64,000 nucleotides of DNA from G963664115 sp965216035 (GTDB taxonomy: Bacteria > Acidobacteriota > Terriglobia > 20CM-2-55-15): contig CBDCFM010000021.1 in the NCBI GenBank assembly GCA_965216035.1, positions 1,240,001 to 1,304,000 on the forward strand. The letters run 5' to 3'. Below the pieces are notes generated by a model. It made no database searches. It saw only the letters and a program-made list of their open reading frames with translations, and had not been told where the DNA came from. Positions 17,967 to 25,612 of the stretch are shown piece after piece. The position numbers and the translations under genes are program-made. Within the stretch, counting starts at the first letter, position 1. Each line of letters opens with the position of its first letter.

Positions 17967-18806
17967 ATGAAATCTGGAAAGCCATCTGGAATTGGCAGAT
18001 CCGACTACCGAGTCGGTTGGGCTGCCCCAAGCGGCGTGAGCCGGCGACAGAACTCACGCTCCACCGGTGTCGTGCTCCTAGTATTGGTCGGTTTGTTTTC
18101 CTTCTCCTGCGGGAGACCGGCCGCGGTGCCCCCGCCCCCACCTCCTGAAGCCGCGGCCCCACCCCCGCCGCCTCCCGCTCCCGCGGTGACTCTGGCCGCT
18201 TCGCCGTCGTCGATCGAACAGGGTGAGTCAACCACGTTGGAGTGGTCAGCGCGCAATGCGAACACGGTACGCATCGAACCCGGAATCGGTGGGGTTCCTG
18301 CGTCGGGCACGCGTACCATCAGCCCAAATTCTTCAGTCACCTACACGGCAACAGCGATGGGCCCGGGCGGCACGTCGACCGATACCGTACGTGTTACCGT
18401 CAATGCCGCCGCACCGCCGCCAACGGCTCCACCAATACCGGATCGTCCGGATCCGACGATCGAGGAGCTTTTCACTTCAACGGTGCTGCCAATCTTCTTC
18501 GACTATGATCAGTCGGAACTCCGCGCGGATCAAGTGGGGCAGCTCCAGGGCAACGTCCGTTTCCTCGCGCAAAACGGTGCCGTTCAGTTTACGGTCAGTG
18601 GTCATGCTGACGAACGGGGTAGCCAGGAATACAACATTGGGCTGGGAGACCGCCGTGCCAATGCGGTTCGGCAATATCTGATTGAACAGGGTATCGGTCA
18701 AGGAAGAATCAATACGGTCAGCTTCGGAGAGGACCGTCCGGAATGTACGAATACGACCGAACAGTGCTACCAGCGGAATCGTCGTGTCGAATTCGTCCTG
18801 CGCTAG
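17967..18806 (+). CDS. pal: Peptidoglycan-associated lipoprotein Pal with proline-rich and Ig-like inserts
   Basis: A 279-residue Pal. The C-terminal OmpA-like domain (about residues 170-279) has the peptidoglycan-binding region VSGHADERGSQEYNIGLGDRR. Between signal region and OmpA domain are a proline-rich linker (about 53-75) and an Ig-like domain of roughly 70 residues (AASPSSIEQGESTTLEWSA to DTVRVTVNA). Typical Pal proteins are about 160-180 residues, so this is an enlarged form. Cys48 is the likely lipidated residue (LFSFSC), but the lipobox is atypical. AAGGAG at 17950-17955 supports the ATG at 17967. The GTG at 18036 would give a more normal 25-residue signal peptide and remains possible. 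Confidence 0.92.
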   Translation: MKSGKPSGIGRSDYRVGWAAPSGVSRRQNSRSTGVVLLVLVGLFSFSCGRPAAVPPPPPPEAAAPPPPPPAPAVTLAASPSSIEQGESTTLEWSARNANTVRIEPGIGGVPASGTRTISPNSSVTYTATAMGPGGTSTDTVRVTVNAAAPPPTAPPIPDRPDPTIEELFTSTVLPIFFDYDQSELRADQVGQLQGNVRFLAQNGAVQFTVSGHADERGSQEYNIGLGDRRANAVRQYLIEQGIGQGRINTVSFGEDRPECTNTTEQCYQRNRRVEFVLR

Positions 18807-18830
18807 CTGTCACATTTCCAACCCATGTGT

Positions 18831-18853
18831 GGGGCCGGCCACAGGCCGGCTCC
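18831..18853 (+). repeat. GC-rich stem-loop between pal and cpoB
   Basis: A 10-bp stem (GGGGCCGGCC / GGCCGGCTCC, one G-T wobble) with a 3-nt loop ACA. No T tract follows, so it is not a standard terminator. It could stabilise the upstream mRNA 3' end or modulate expression of cpoB. Confidence 0.6.
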
Positions 18854-18860
18854 AGTCCTT

Positions 18861-18893
18861 CGCGGAGCCATCGCGGAGCCATCGGGGAGCTAT
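18861..18893 (+). repeat. Three 11-bp tandem repeats overlapping the cpoB ribosome binding site
   Basis: Copies at 18861-18871 and 18872-18882 are identical (CGCGGAGCCAT); the third, 18883-18893, is CGGGGAGCTAT. The third copy provides the GGGGAG ribosome binding site and runs into the start codon region. Slippage here would change spacing to the start. Confidence 0.7.
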
Positions 18894-18894
18894 G

Positions 18895-19677
18895 ATGAGA
18901 AAACTGCTTTTCGTCGCTGTTTTAGTGTTGGTATCGTCAAGTGTGTCTTACGGTCAGCGGCAGGAGATTATCCAGCTACAGGCCGACATCATCCGTTTGA
19001 CCCAGCAGGTTGCGGAGATTCAAAACAGCTTAGACGACCGTAATTCCAGACTCCAGGGACTCGTCGAGCAACTTTTCGATCGGGTTGCTCCACTTGCCGA
19101 CGCGGTGGAACGTATATCAGAATCCATCGACGGAATGAGGGCCGGCACGGACCGTTTGAGCAGCGAAATGCGGGTGCTCGTCTCGAATCTTGGTAACGAT
19201 GTTGAGATCATGGATCGCAACCTCGCCGAGCTTCGCTCAGAAATGAACTCCGTATCCCAACAACTAACCACATTAAACACCACGACGAGCCAACTGGAGT
19301 CTCCAGAAGGACTGATACGACTGGCCTATGCGGACTTGTCGGCCGGTAACTACGAACTGGCGATCGAGGGATTCAGAGAATTCATCGATACTTTTTCCGC
19401 AAGTCCCAGGGCATCCGAGGCCCAACTATTCATTGGAGATTCTTATTTTAATCAAGAGGCATACGAGCAGGCGATTATCGAATATGATTTTCTCTTGCAG
19501 AAGTACCCGGAGAGCGATAAAACGGTCACTGCCCTGTATAAGAAAAGTCTTGCCCTAGCTGCGATGGACCAAACTCAGGACGCGTTGATCTTCCTCCGTC
19601 AAGTTGTTTCGGACTATCCCGACAGCACGGAAGCTGTCAGTGCTGGGCAGCAGATCGAGGTGATTGGCGGTCAGTAA
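18895..19677 (+). CDS. cpoB: Tol-Pal system protein CpoB (YbgF)
   Basis: About 260 residues. A signal peptide ends near SYG/QRQ (MRKLLFVAVLVLVSSSVSYG). A coiled coil spans about residues 25-135 (IIQLQADIIRLTQQVAEIQN and onward). The C-terminus has TPR repeats with the YbgF-type pattern AYADLSAGNYELAIEGFREF and DYPDSTEAVSA. CpoB links Tol-Pal to peptidoglycan synthesis at division. GGGGAG at 18884-18889 is 5 nt before the ATG at 18895; the ATG at 18892 is too close but possible. It ends the tol-pal cluster. Confidence 0.93.
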   Translation: MRKLLFVAVLVLVSSSVSYGQRQEIIQLQADIIRLTQQVAEIQNSLDDRNSRLQGLVEQLFDRVAPLADAVERISESIDGMRAGTDRLSSEMRVLVSNLGNDVEIMDRNLAELRSEMNSVSQQLTTLNTTTSQLESPEGLIRLAYADLSAGNYELAIEGFREFIDTFSASPRASEAQLFIGDSYFNQEAYEQAIIEYDFLLQKYPESDKTVTALYKKSLALAAMDQTQDALIFLRQVVSDYPDSTEAVSAGQQIEVIGGQ

Positions 19678-19713
19678 CACCGTGCTGCGGTCGGGGCGAG
19701 GCGAGGAGAACAT

Positions 19714-20154
19714 ATGGCTAAATCTGTCAACAAAGTGACCTTGATCGGACGTCTGGGCCGGGATCCTGAGCTGAAGTACACCGCAAGCGGCACCGCGTAT
19801 TGCCGCTTCTCGATGGCTACGGACGACTCCTGGACTGACCGGACTTCGGGAGAGCGTCAGGAGCGCACGGAGTGGCATAACGTAGTCGCCTGGGAACGGC
19901 TGGCCGAAATTTGCGGGCAGTATCTGGCGAAAGGACGCATGGTCTACATCGAGGGCAGCATTTCTTCACGTCAGTGGGAAGACAAGGACGGGAACAAACG
20001 GACTTCTTTCGATATTCGAGCCCGGGACATGGTTTTGCTGGGATCGCCGGGCGGAGGAGCAGGTGGAAGCGGAGGTGGAGACGGCGCCCGCCGCGAAGCT
20101 GAAAAACCTAGCGCAGAGGCTGTTGCGATTACCGACGACGACATTCCATTCTGA
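19714..20154 (+). CDS. ssb: Single-stranded DNA-binding protein
   Basis: A 146-residue SSB. The OB fold occupies about residues 1-110 (NKVTLIGRLGRDPELKYT, ERTEWHNVVAWERLAEI, YIEGSISSRQWEDKDG). A glycine-rich linker follows, and the acidic tip ITDDDIPF is the site that recruits partner proteins. GAGGAG precedes the ATG. It lies 36 bp after cpoB and is followed by an intrinsic terminator. Confidence 0.97.
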   Translation: MAKSVNKVTLIGRLGRDPELKYTASGTAYCRFSMATDDSWTDRTSGERQERTEWHNVVAWERLAEICGQYLAKGRMVYIEGSISSRQWEDKDGNKRTSFDIRARDMVLLGSPGGGAGGSGGGDGARREAEKPSAEAVAITDDDIPF

Positions 20155-20170
20155 ACCTCAAACCTGCTGC

Positions 20171-20195
20171 AAAGGGGCCTCTAAGGGCCCCTTTT
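20171..20195 (+). terminator. Intrinsic terminator after ssb
   Basis: Perfect 9-bp stem AAAGGGGCC / GGCCCCTTT with a 6-nt loop (TCTAAG), ending in TTTT. It lies 16 nt after the ssb stop and ends the tol-pal-ssb transcript, partly separating yajQ. Confidence 0.75.
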
Positions 20196-20233
20196 CTAGA
20201 AACGGAACCACACCCGGAAGTAACGACTCCACC

Positions 20234-20734
20234 ATGCCAAGCAATACCTTTGACATCGTTTCCCAAGTCGATCTTGAAGAAGTACTCAATGCAGTTGAAC
20301 AGGCGAGCAAGGAAGTCGCCAACCGCTTCGACCTGAAAGGCTCCGACTCTATCATAGAGATGGACCGGAAGGAGCACAAGCTCGTCATTGTCAGCGTTGA
20401 CGACTACAAGCTGAAGGCCGTCTACGACGTCCTCGAACAAAAACTTGTACGGCGGAAGGTCCCGTTGAAAGGGCTCACTCCAGGTGCGATCAAGCCGGCT
20501 GCCGGATCTAGCGTTCGTCAGGAGATCGCAATACAGAACGGAATTCCTATCGAAAAGTGCCGCGAGATCGTTAAGAAGATAAAGCAAAGCAAGATGAAAG
20601 TGCAGGCGTCGATCCAGGAAGATCTTGTGCGCGTCAGCGGCAAGAGTCGGGACGCTCTTCAGGAAGTCATCGCTCTGATCAAGGGAGAAGATTTTGGCAT
20701 TAATATCGAGTTTACAAACTACCGGACGAGTTAG
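20234..20734 (+). CDS. yajQ: YajQ family nucleotide-binding protein
   Basis: A 166-residue YajQ (UPF0234). Landmarks are SNTFDIVSQVDLEEVLNA at the start, VANRFDLKGSDSIIE, and the end block EDFGINIEFTNYR. Xanthomonas members bind cyclic di-GMP and act as transcription cofactors; the role here is unknown. The ATG at 20234 fits the family start, and an upstream extension in the same frame runs through the terminator hairpin, so it is rejected. Confidence 0.95.
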   Translation: MPSNTFDIVSQVDLEEVLNAVEQASKEVANRFDLKGSDSIIEMDRKEHKLVIVSVDDYKLKAVYDVLEQKLVRRKVPLKGLTPGAIKPAAGSSVRQEIAIQNGIPIEKCREIVKKIKQSKMKVQASIQEDLVRVSGKSRDALQEVIALIKGEDFGINIEFTNYRTS

Positions 20735-20740
20735 CCGAGT

Positions 20741-20931
20741 CTATACCCGGATAGAAAAGGGCGTGAAGTCGGTATCGTGGTCGAAATAATCTTCGTTTTC
20801 AGCTTTTTTCAGGAGACCGACAACTTTGTAAGTAAAAAGACGCCGGCTCCAAAAGTGAAGCCTCCGATCGTCGCAACCTTCACTGCGCCAATAACATTCG
20901 AACAGATCAGGACGGTGACAAACGCCTCCAT
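20741..20931 (-). CDS. Small membrane protein ORF split by a -1 frameshift at a slippery-like site
   Basis: The ATG at 20931 opens a hydrophobic peptide (MEAFVTVLICSNVIGAVKVA...) that ends after 40 codons in its own frame. The -1 frame continues as TYKVVGLLKKAENEDYFDHD and ends in TPFSIRV at a TAG at 20741. The switch point is a run of five T residues in the heptamer C TTT TTA (20833-20839 on the minus strand), which allows tandem -1 slippage. A slip gives a 63-residue protein with one membrane segment and an acidic tail. A lost T (T6 to T5) would explain it equally well. It follows msrQ on the same strand by about 60 bp. No family recognised. Confidence 0.5.
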
Positions 20932-20994
20932 GACCAGGTCTTAATATTTGTATGTTCGGCCGCGGCAGGGACGGGTCTATCGTTGTTATGTCGA

Positions 20995-21636
20995 TTAGGC
21001 GGTAGCAGCCCGACTTTGTCTGCTTATCATACGCTCCAGCAGTTCCGGTCGGAACTTGGAGAGGAGGCGAAACCCCAGAAGGACTGCTAAGACGAGGGCA
21101 TAGATTGCGGGTTCGAGTTCGACTAATTTTGCAACCCAAAGATAGTGCAGAACTCCTGCGATAGCGCTCACATAGACTAGACGATGCAACTTTTGCCAGC
21201 GCCGGCCTCCGAGCCGGCCGATCCATTTCTTGGTGGACGTTAAGGCCAGCGGGATCATTGAGACAAAAGCTGTAAATCCTGCTGTGATAAAGGGGCGCAC
21301 AGGGACGTCCGCGAGAACAGCAGCCATATCGAAAAGATGGTCCAGCCAGATGTAAATTGTGAAGTGCACAACGCCATAGAAAAAAGCGAATAGGCCGATC
21401 ATGCGCCGGAATCGGATGAGTTTGTTAAATCCTGTAAGTTTCCGAAGGGGGGTGATGGCAAGCGAGGCTAAAAGAAAGCGCACCGCCCACCGACCCGTCG
21501 TGTGCGTAATGTCTTCGATCGGGTTAAAGCTGAGGTTTCCGGCGAAAAAATTCCAGGCCAGAAGAGGCAGTGGTAAGAAGCAGAGCAAGAAAACGACGGG
21601 CTTCACGACCCACTTCAGGAACCTCTCCAGGCTCAT
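20995..21636 (-). CDS. msrQ: Heme-binding membrane subunit MsrQ
   Basis: A 213-residue ferric-reductase-like membrane protein (YedZ/MsrQ). It has about six helices and conserved histidines expected to bind heme: THTTGRWA, GVVHFTIYI, WQKLHRLVYVSAIAGVLHYLW. It passes quinol electrons to MsrP in the periplasm. It starts 14 bp after the msrP stop, so the two form an operon. Confidence 0.95.
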   Translation of the reverse strand: MSLERFLKWVVKPVVFLLCFLPLPLLAWNFFAGNLSFNPIEDITHTTGRWAVRFLLASLAITPLRKLTGFNKLIRFRRMIGLFAFFYGVVHFTIYIWLDHLFDMAAVLADVPVRPFITAGFTAFVSMIPLALTSTKKWIGRLGGRRWQKLHRLVYVSAIAGVLHYLWVAKLVELEPAIYALVLAVLLGFRLLSKFRPELLERMISRQSRAATA

Positions 21637-21650
21637 ACTCCCGCCGCGCC

Positions 21651-22610
21651 TTAAAAATTTCTGCGAAGATCCAGGTCGGTATACATATGTGCGACTTGGT
21701 CTGAATAACCATTAAACATCAGAGTCTCTCTACGGAGCACCTCACCGATTCGGCGCTCTCGTCCCTGGCTCCACCGAGGATGATCGACATTCGGATTTAC
21801 GTTTGCGTAAAAACCGTACTCGTTCGATTGCTGCTGTTGCCAGGTATTCAGTGGCTGGTCTTCGACAAAGCTGATCTTGACGATTGATTTGACGCCCTTG
21901 AACCCGTACTTCCAAGGCGTGACAAGGCGTATGGGCGTTCCGTTCTGGTTCGGGCCTTCCTTTCCGTAGACGCCAACGGCCATCAATGTCAGCGGGTTCG
22001 TTGCTTCATCCATGCGCAAACCTTCAACGTAAGGCCAGTCCAGGGCATAGCCGAAGAGCCCACGCCGCTGTCCGGGCATCTGCTCGGTGTCGACGAGAGT
22101 CTCCATACGGATGTAACGCGCGCTGGGTAAAGGGTCGAGCTTGTTGATCAAATCAGCAAGTGGAAAGCCGTGCCAGGGAATGACCATAGACCACCCCTCA
22201 ACACACCGCATTCGATAGATCCGATCTTCCATTGTAAAACCGCCGATGAGATCGTCGAGGTCATACGTGGCGGGGTTGGGAACCAGGCCGTCAACTTCAA
22301 CGGTCCAGGGTCTGGGCCTCAGGGTGTGCGCATTCCGTGCCGGATCTTCCTTTCCCGTACCAAATTCGTAAAAATTGTTGTAACCGCTTACCGCATCCTC
22401 TGGCGTCAGTTCCTCGTCCGTATCAAACTCTCCCAGTTGGGGAGCTGCGGCGACAGTGCCCGGGGAGGCACATCCTGATCCCAGGAACGCTGTGCTGGCC
22501 GATGCAACGGTGGCCCAACCTGCAATCTTCAGAAACTGGCGGCGGTTCTTATACAGTTCTTCGTCAGTGATTTCCGACGATTTGATGTCCGCGGGTCGTT
22601 TGATGAGCAT
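21651..22610 (-). CDS. msrP: Periplasmic methionine sulfoxide reductase catalytic subunit MsrP
   Basis: A 319-residue molybdopterin enzyme of the sulfite oxidase fold that repairs oxidised methionine in envelope proteins. The N-terminal Tat signal has NRRQFLKIAG (Arg23-Arg24). The molybdenum ligand is Cys136 in YRMRCVEGW. The family blocks GPNQNGTPIRLVTPWKYGFK and YGFYANVNPNVDHPRW are present. GAGGAGAAG precedes the ATG at 22610. It depends on the cofactor pathway that includes moaA at the window start. Confidence 0.96.
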   Translation of the reverse strand: MLIKRPADIKSSEITDEELYKNRRQFLKIAGWATVASASTAFLGSGCASPGTVAAAPQLGEFDTDEELTPEDAVSGYNNFYEFGTGKEDPARNAHTLRPRPWTVEVDGLVPNPATYDLDDLIGGFTMEDRIYRMRCVEGWSMVIPWHGFPLADLINKLDPLPSARYIRMETLVDTEQMPGQRRGLFGYALDWPYVEGLRMDEATNPLTLMAVGVYGKEGPNQNGTPIRLVTPWKYGFKGVKSIVKISFVEDQPLNTWQQQQSNEYGFYANVNPNVDHPRWSQGRERRIGEVLRRETLMFNGYSDQVAHMYTDLDLRRNF

Positions 22611-22735
22611 ATCTTCTCCTCAAAGAAATGATGTCTCTGTATTCTAGCATTCGGCAGTTCGGTGGCGCACACAGTATTCAATCCGATTGCATGCTCCGAT
22701 CCGTGTGCGACGAAATTCCGGTCGCCGCCCGTGAG

Positions 22736-22873
22736 CTACCGAATCCAAGGAAGATGCCGCCACACCTGGAGGGATTTGCGAACCAGGTTTGCCGTCCATG
22801 GGTTCTGGAGATCCCCCAGCAGCGAGTCGTAGCCGCCCATGGCGGATGGGCCCGTAACGATGCTTTGAGACTA
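22736..22873 (-). other. In-frame TAG and orphaned C-terminal tail of the aldehyde dehydrogenase
   Basis: The dehydrogenase frame meets TAG at 22871-22873, then stays open for 44 more codons to a second TAG at 22736-22738. The tail reads SQSIVTGPSAMGGYDSLLGD and ends WRHLPWIR, which is the kind of C-terminus found in this family, where the last strand completes the oligomerisation domain. Homologues usually have Glu before the S/T-Q-S/T stretch (RYTE.Q), so GAG to TAG is the simplest origin. Confidence 0.7.
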
Positions 22874-24220
22874 AGCGAATCGTTGTATGCCGGGAGCGCC
22901 ATGACGCCGGCCCAACCCCGACGATTTGGTGCCGCCCATAGGTGCATCAAAACTGCCGTAAATCTGCAGGGTGGAGCGAATGCCGACGGAACCGCTATCC
23001 AAACGGCGTGCCACTTTGAGTGCCTGGGCCTTTGGGCCCCAGACTGAAGCATTCAATCCATAGGGAGAGTGATTGGCTCGATCAATGGCTTCCTCTATGC
23101 TTGCAACCGGCTCCACAGAAACTACGGGACCAAACGTTTCCTCTCTGGAAATCAATGCGTCTGGAGGTACGTCTGCGAGGAGCGTAGGCGCAATGAAGGC
23201 GGGTCCGAGGTCTGGTCGCGCCTTGCCCCCGGTCATGATCCTCGCTCCGCGACTGACGGCATCTTCGATCCGCCTGCAAATGGTTTTCAGGTGGTCCACA
23301 CCGATAAGACTTCCGATATCGACATCCCATTCCGTCGACCAATCCACCCTCACCGCGGCCATCCGCGTGGCCGTTTTTTCCAGGAACTCTTCGTACATTG
23401 ACGACGCAACATACACTCTTTCGATCCCAATGCAGGCCTGTCCCGCGTTCGTTGATGCGGCCGCAACGAGACTCTTGACGGCTTGATCCACACGTGTGCC
23501 ACTGAGCACGATCATCGGGTTCTTTCCGCCAAGTTCCAATGAGCAGTCAATCATAGCTGTGGCTGCGGCAACCCGCACCGCCTGTCCGGTTTTCGACCCG
23601 CCCGTGAATGCCAGATAATCGACCTCTCGAATGAGGCTCGAAGTCAGGTTGGGGCCGCCGTGAACAATACCGACGAGGTCAGGATCGCACCCTGCTTGGA
23701 CAAGAATGGCGCGTCCCAGTTCAGCAGATAGCGGAGTTCGTTCCGATGGTTTTAACAACGCAGCGGAACCGGCCACTAAGGCTGGAAGCATGTCACCCAT
23801 GCTGAGCAGCAGTGGGTAGTTCCAGGGCGATATGAATCCGGTGAGCGGATACGGTTTCCAGACGACACGCGAACCTGTGACAAGCGGTATTCCACCCCGC
23901 AACCTGCGCTCGTTGAGATGCCGGGGTCCGTGGTAGGCGTAGTAGCGGGCGGTTCCCGCGAGCGTGCACAGCTCGCCAAAGGCATCTTTGCGGGATTTTC
24001 CAGTTTCCGACTGGATTGTGTTGAGAACCTCAGTTTCGCGGGCGAAGAGTCGATCGTGGAAGTTCACCAGAAGGCGGGCCCGTTGTCGGATCGGGGTGTC
24101 GGCCCACACTGCCTGAGCGGACCGAGCCCGTGTGGCTGCGGCCCGGATTTCATCCTCGGTCGAGAGCCTCACCTGGCCGGAGAGCGTACCCGTAGCGGGG
24201 TTGCGAACCTCGATGTTCAT
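22871..24220 (-). CDS. Aldehyde dehydrogenase, C-terminally truncated by an in-frame TAG
   Basis: A 449-residue NAD(P)-dependent aldehyde dehydrogenase resembling succinate-semialdehyde dehydrogenases. Motifs in order are FISPWNYPLLLSMGD (cofactor binding), YLAFTGGSKTGQAVR, ELGGKNPMIVLSG (general-base Glu) and NAGQACIGIERVYV (nucleophile Cys), then EETFGPVVSVEP and the SPYGLNASVWG region. The ATG at 24220 (MNIEVRNPATG) is preferred to an upstream in-frame start at 24373. The full family length would be about 494 residues; the missing 45 are still encoded after the stop. The product probably folds poorly or oligomerises abnormally unless the stop is suppressed or is an error. Confidence 0.85.
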   Translation of the reverse strand: MNIEVRNPATGTLSGQVRLSTEDEIRAAATRARSAQAVWADTPIRQRARLLVNFHDRLFARETEVLNTIQSETGKSRKDAFGELCTLAGTARYYAYHGPRHLNERRLRGGIPLVTGSRVVWKPYPLTGFISPWNYPLLLSMGDMLPALVAGSAALLKPSERTPLSAELGRAILVQAGCDPDLVGIVHGGPNLTSSLIREVDYLAFTGGSKTGQAVRVAAATAMIDCSLELGGKNPMIVLSGTRVDQAVKSLVAAASTNAGQACIGIERVYVASSMYEEFLEKTATRMAAVRVDWSTEWDVDIGSLIGVDHLKTICRRIEDAVSRGARIMTGGKARPDLGPAFIAPTLLADVPPDALISREETFGPVVSVEPVASIEEAIDRANHSPYGLNASVWGPKAQALKVARRLDSGSVGIRSTLQIYGSFDAPMGGTKSSGLGRRHGAPGIQRFA

Positions 24221-24415
24221 GAAGATTGTTTTACCACACGGAGCTACGGGCAACTCGGCCGGGGCGGCCACAGTCCGACGGAGCCAAACCCAGAGTTGAC
24301 TTCCCTGTTGTGGACGATGGGTTTTTCTGGGATGATCGATCGAATCGATTCCAAAATATACATGGCGATACACGAAGCAATAGGGTCAAAGCCCGCTCAC
24401 CGATAAGGAGAAGGT

Positions 24416-24538
24416 TTGCTAACTGAAATTCTAGCTGCTCTCGGGACCGGAGCTCTCATTCTCATGCCAGTGTTTATTCTTGTTGTTGTTGTGGGAATCG
24501 TTGTGGTAAAGCGCGGCGAAGGAGCCGGCCACCACTAG
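24416..24538 (+). CDS. 40-residue single-pass membrane peptide
   Basis: TTG start with AAGGAG at 24405-24410, 5 nt upstream, a well-placed site. The peptide is one hydrophobic helix, GTGALILMPVFILVVVVGIV, followed by a short basic and glycine/histidine tail (KRGEGAGHH). Such layout resembles small accessory subunits of membrane complexes (CydX- or CcoQ-like in size), but no family is recognised. It stands alone between the aldehyde dehydrogenase (divergent) and accA (convergent). Confidence 0.55.
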   Translation: MLTEILAALGTGALILMPVFILVVVVGIVVVKRGEGAGHH

Positions 24539-24664
24539 TCCTCAGTTTCCGGTTCAGCTAATCTAAAGAAAGACTCGAACACACACTGCTGCGAATTGTT
24601 GGACGTCAGACCCAGGCGATCTTCGAGTCCTTCTTCAAGAAGGGCCATGTGGTCCGTTCTCGAC

Positions 24665-25612
24665 TTATTCTCCGAAGGAACCCATCGTCCGATACTTCTG
24701 ATACCGTGCTTCCAAAAGCGGTTCTACTCCCAGCTGAACAAGCTCATCCAGTTGCGCTTGAAGAATTCGTGATAGCGTTGAAGCCATGGCGGTCGGGTTG
24801 TTCTGGGCGCCTCCGGTGGGTTCAGGCACAATTTCGTCGATAAGCTGCAAATTCTTCAGATTGTCCGGTGTGAGCCGGAGCGCCTCGGCGGCTTCCGCTG
24901 CGTGCTGTTGATCACGCCAGAGAATCGCAGAACAGCTTTCCGGTGCAATCACCGAATAGACCGAGAACTCCAGCATGTTGACGCGGTCGGCAAGGCCGAT
25001 TGCCAACGCACCTCCTGAGCCCCCTTCTCCTGTCACCGTCGCGATGAGGGGGACACGCAGGTTCGACATCTCCCGAAGGTTGAATGCGATTGCTTCGGCC
25101 TGTCCACGTTCTTCAGCATCGATACCGGGATAGGCGCCCGGTGTATCGATAAACGTGAGAATGGGTCGTCCAAATTTCTCGGCGAGTTTCATTATCCGAA
25201 AAGCTTTGCGATAGCCTTCCGGCTTCGGCATTCCAAAGTTTCGATATAACTTCTGCTTGGTCCCCCGCCCCTTTTCTTGCCCCACCAGGCAGACGGGATG
25301 TCCTTGAAATAGAGCACAACCAGCGACAATAGCCGGGTCGTCGCCGAATTTGCGATCGCCGTGCCACTGCTCAAACTCTTCAAAAAGGAGTGGAACATAA
25401 TCGAGGAAGTATGGACGTTGGGGGTGGCGGGCGAGCTGGATCTTCTCGTACGCTGTCATCTCATCAAGCAGTTCCCGGCGCAGTCGGTCTAGCTGCGACT
25501 CGAGCCGCCTGATTCGGGCCCCTGTCTCCCGATCCTGCGGCAATTTTGCGAGCGTGTCGAGTTCGTGTTCCAAATCTGGAATCGAACCGTCGTCGTCGGG
25601 CCTCTGGCTCAT
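24665..25612 (-). CDS. accA: Acetyl-CoA carboxylase carboxyltransferase subunit alpha
   Basis: A 315-residue AccA. It transfers the carboxyl group from biotin to acetyl-CoA in fatty acid synthesis, together with AccD. Conserved blocks are GGCAL-like VAGCALFQGHPVCLVGQEKG, FGMPKPEGYRKA, FIDTPGAYPGIDAEERGQ and TGEGGSGGALAIG. The ATG at 25612 overlaps the dnaE stop by ATGA, so it is translationally coupled to dnaE. The dnaE-accA pairing is also known in proteobacteria. Confidence 0.97.
   Translation of the reverse strand: MSQRPDDDGSIPDLEHELDTLAKLPQDRETGARIRRLESQLDRLRRELLDEMTAYEKIQLARHPQRPYFLDYVPLLFEEFEQWHGDRKFGDDPAIVAGCALFQGHPVCLVGQEKGRGTKQKLYRNFGMPKPEGYRKAFRIMKLAEKFGRPILTFIDTPGAYPGIDAEERGQAEAIAFNLREMSNLRVPLIATVTGEGGSGGALAIGLADRVNMLEFSVYSVIAPESCSAILWRDQQHAAEAAEALRLTPDNLKNLQLIDEIVPEPTGGAQNNPTAMASTLSRILQAQLDELVQLGVEPLLEARYQKYRTMGSFGE

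Noticed and set aside
5855..24220. Genome-wide reassignment of TAG to an amino acid
   Set aside because: Many intact genes here end in TAG at the right place (tolQ, pal, yajQ, M20 peptidase, BFN protein), so TAG works as a stop.
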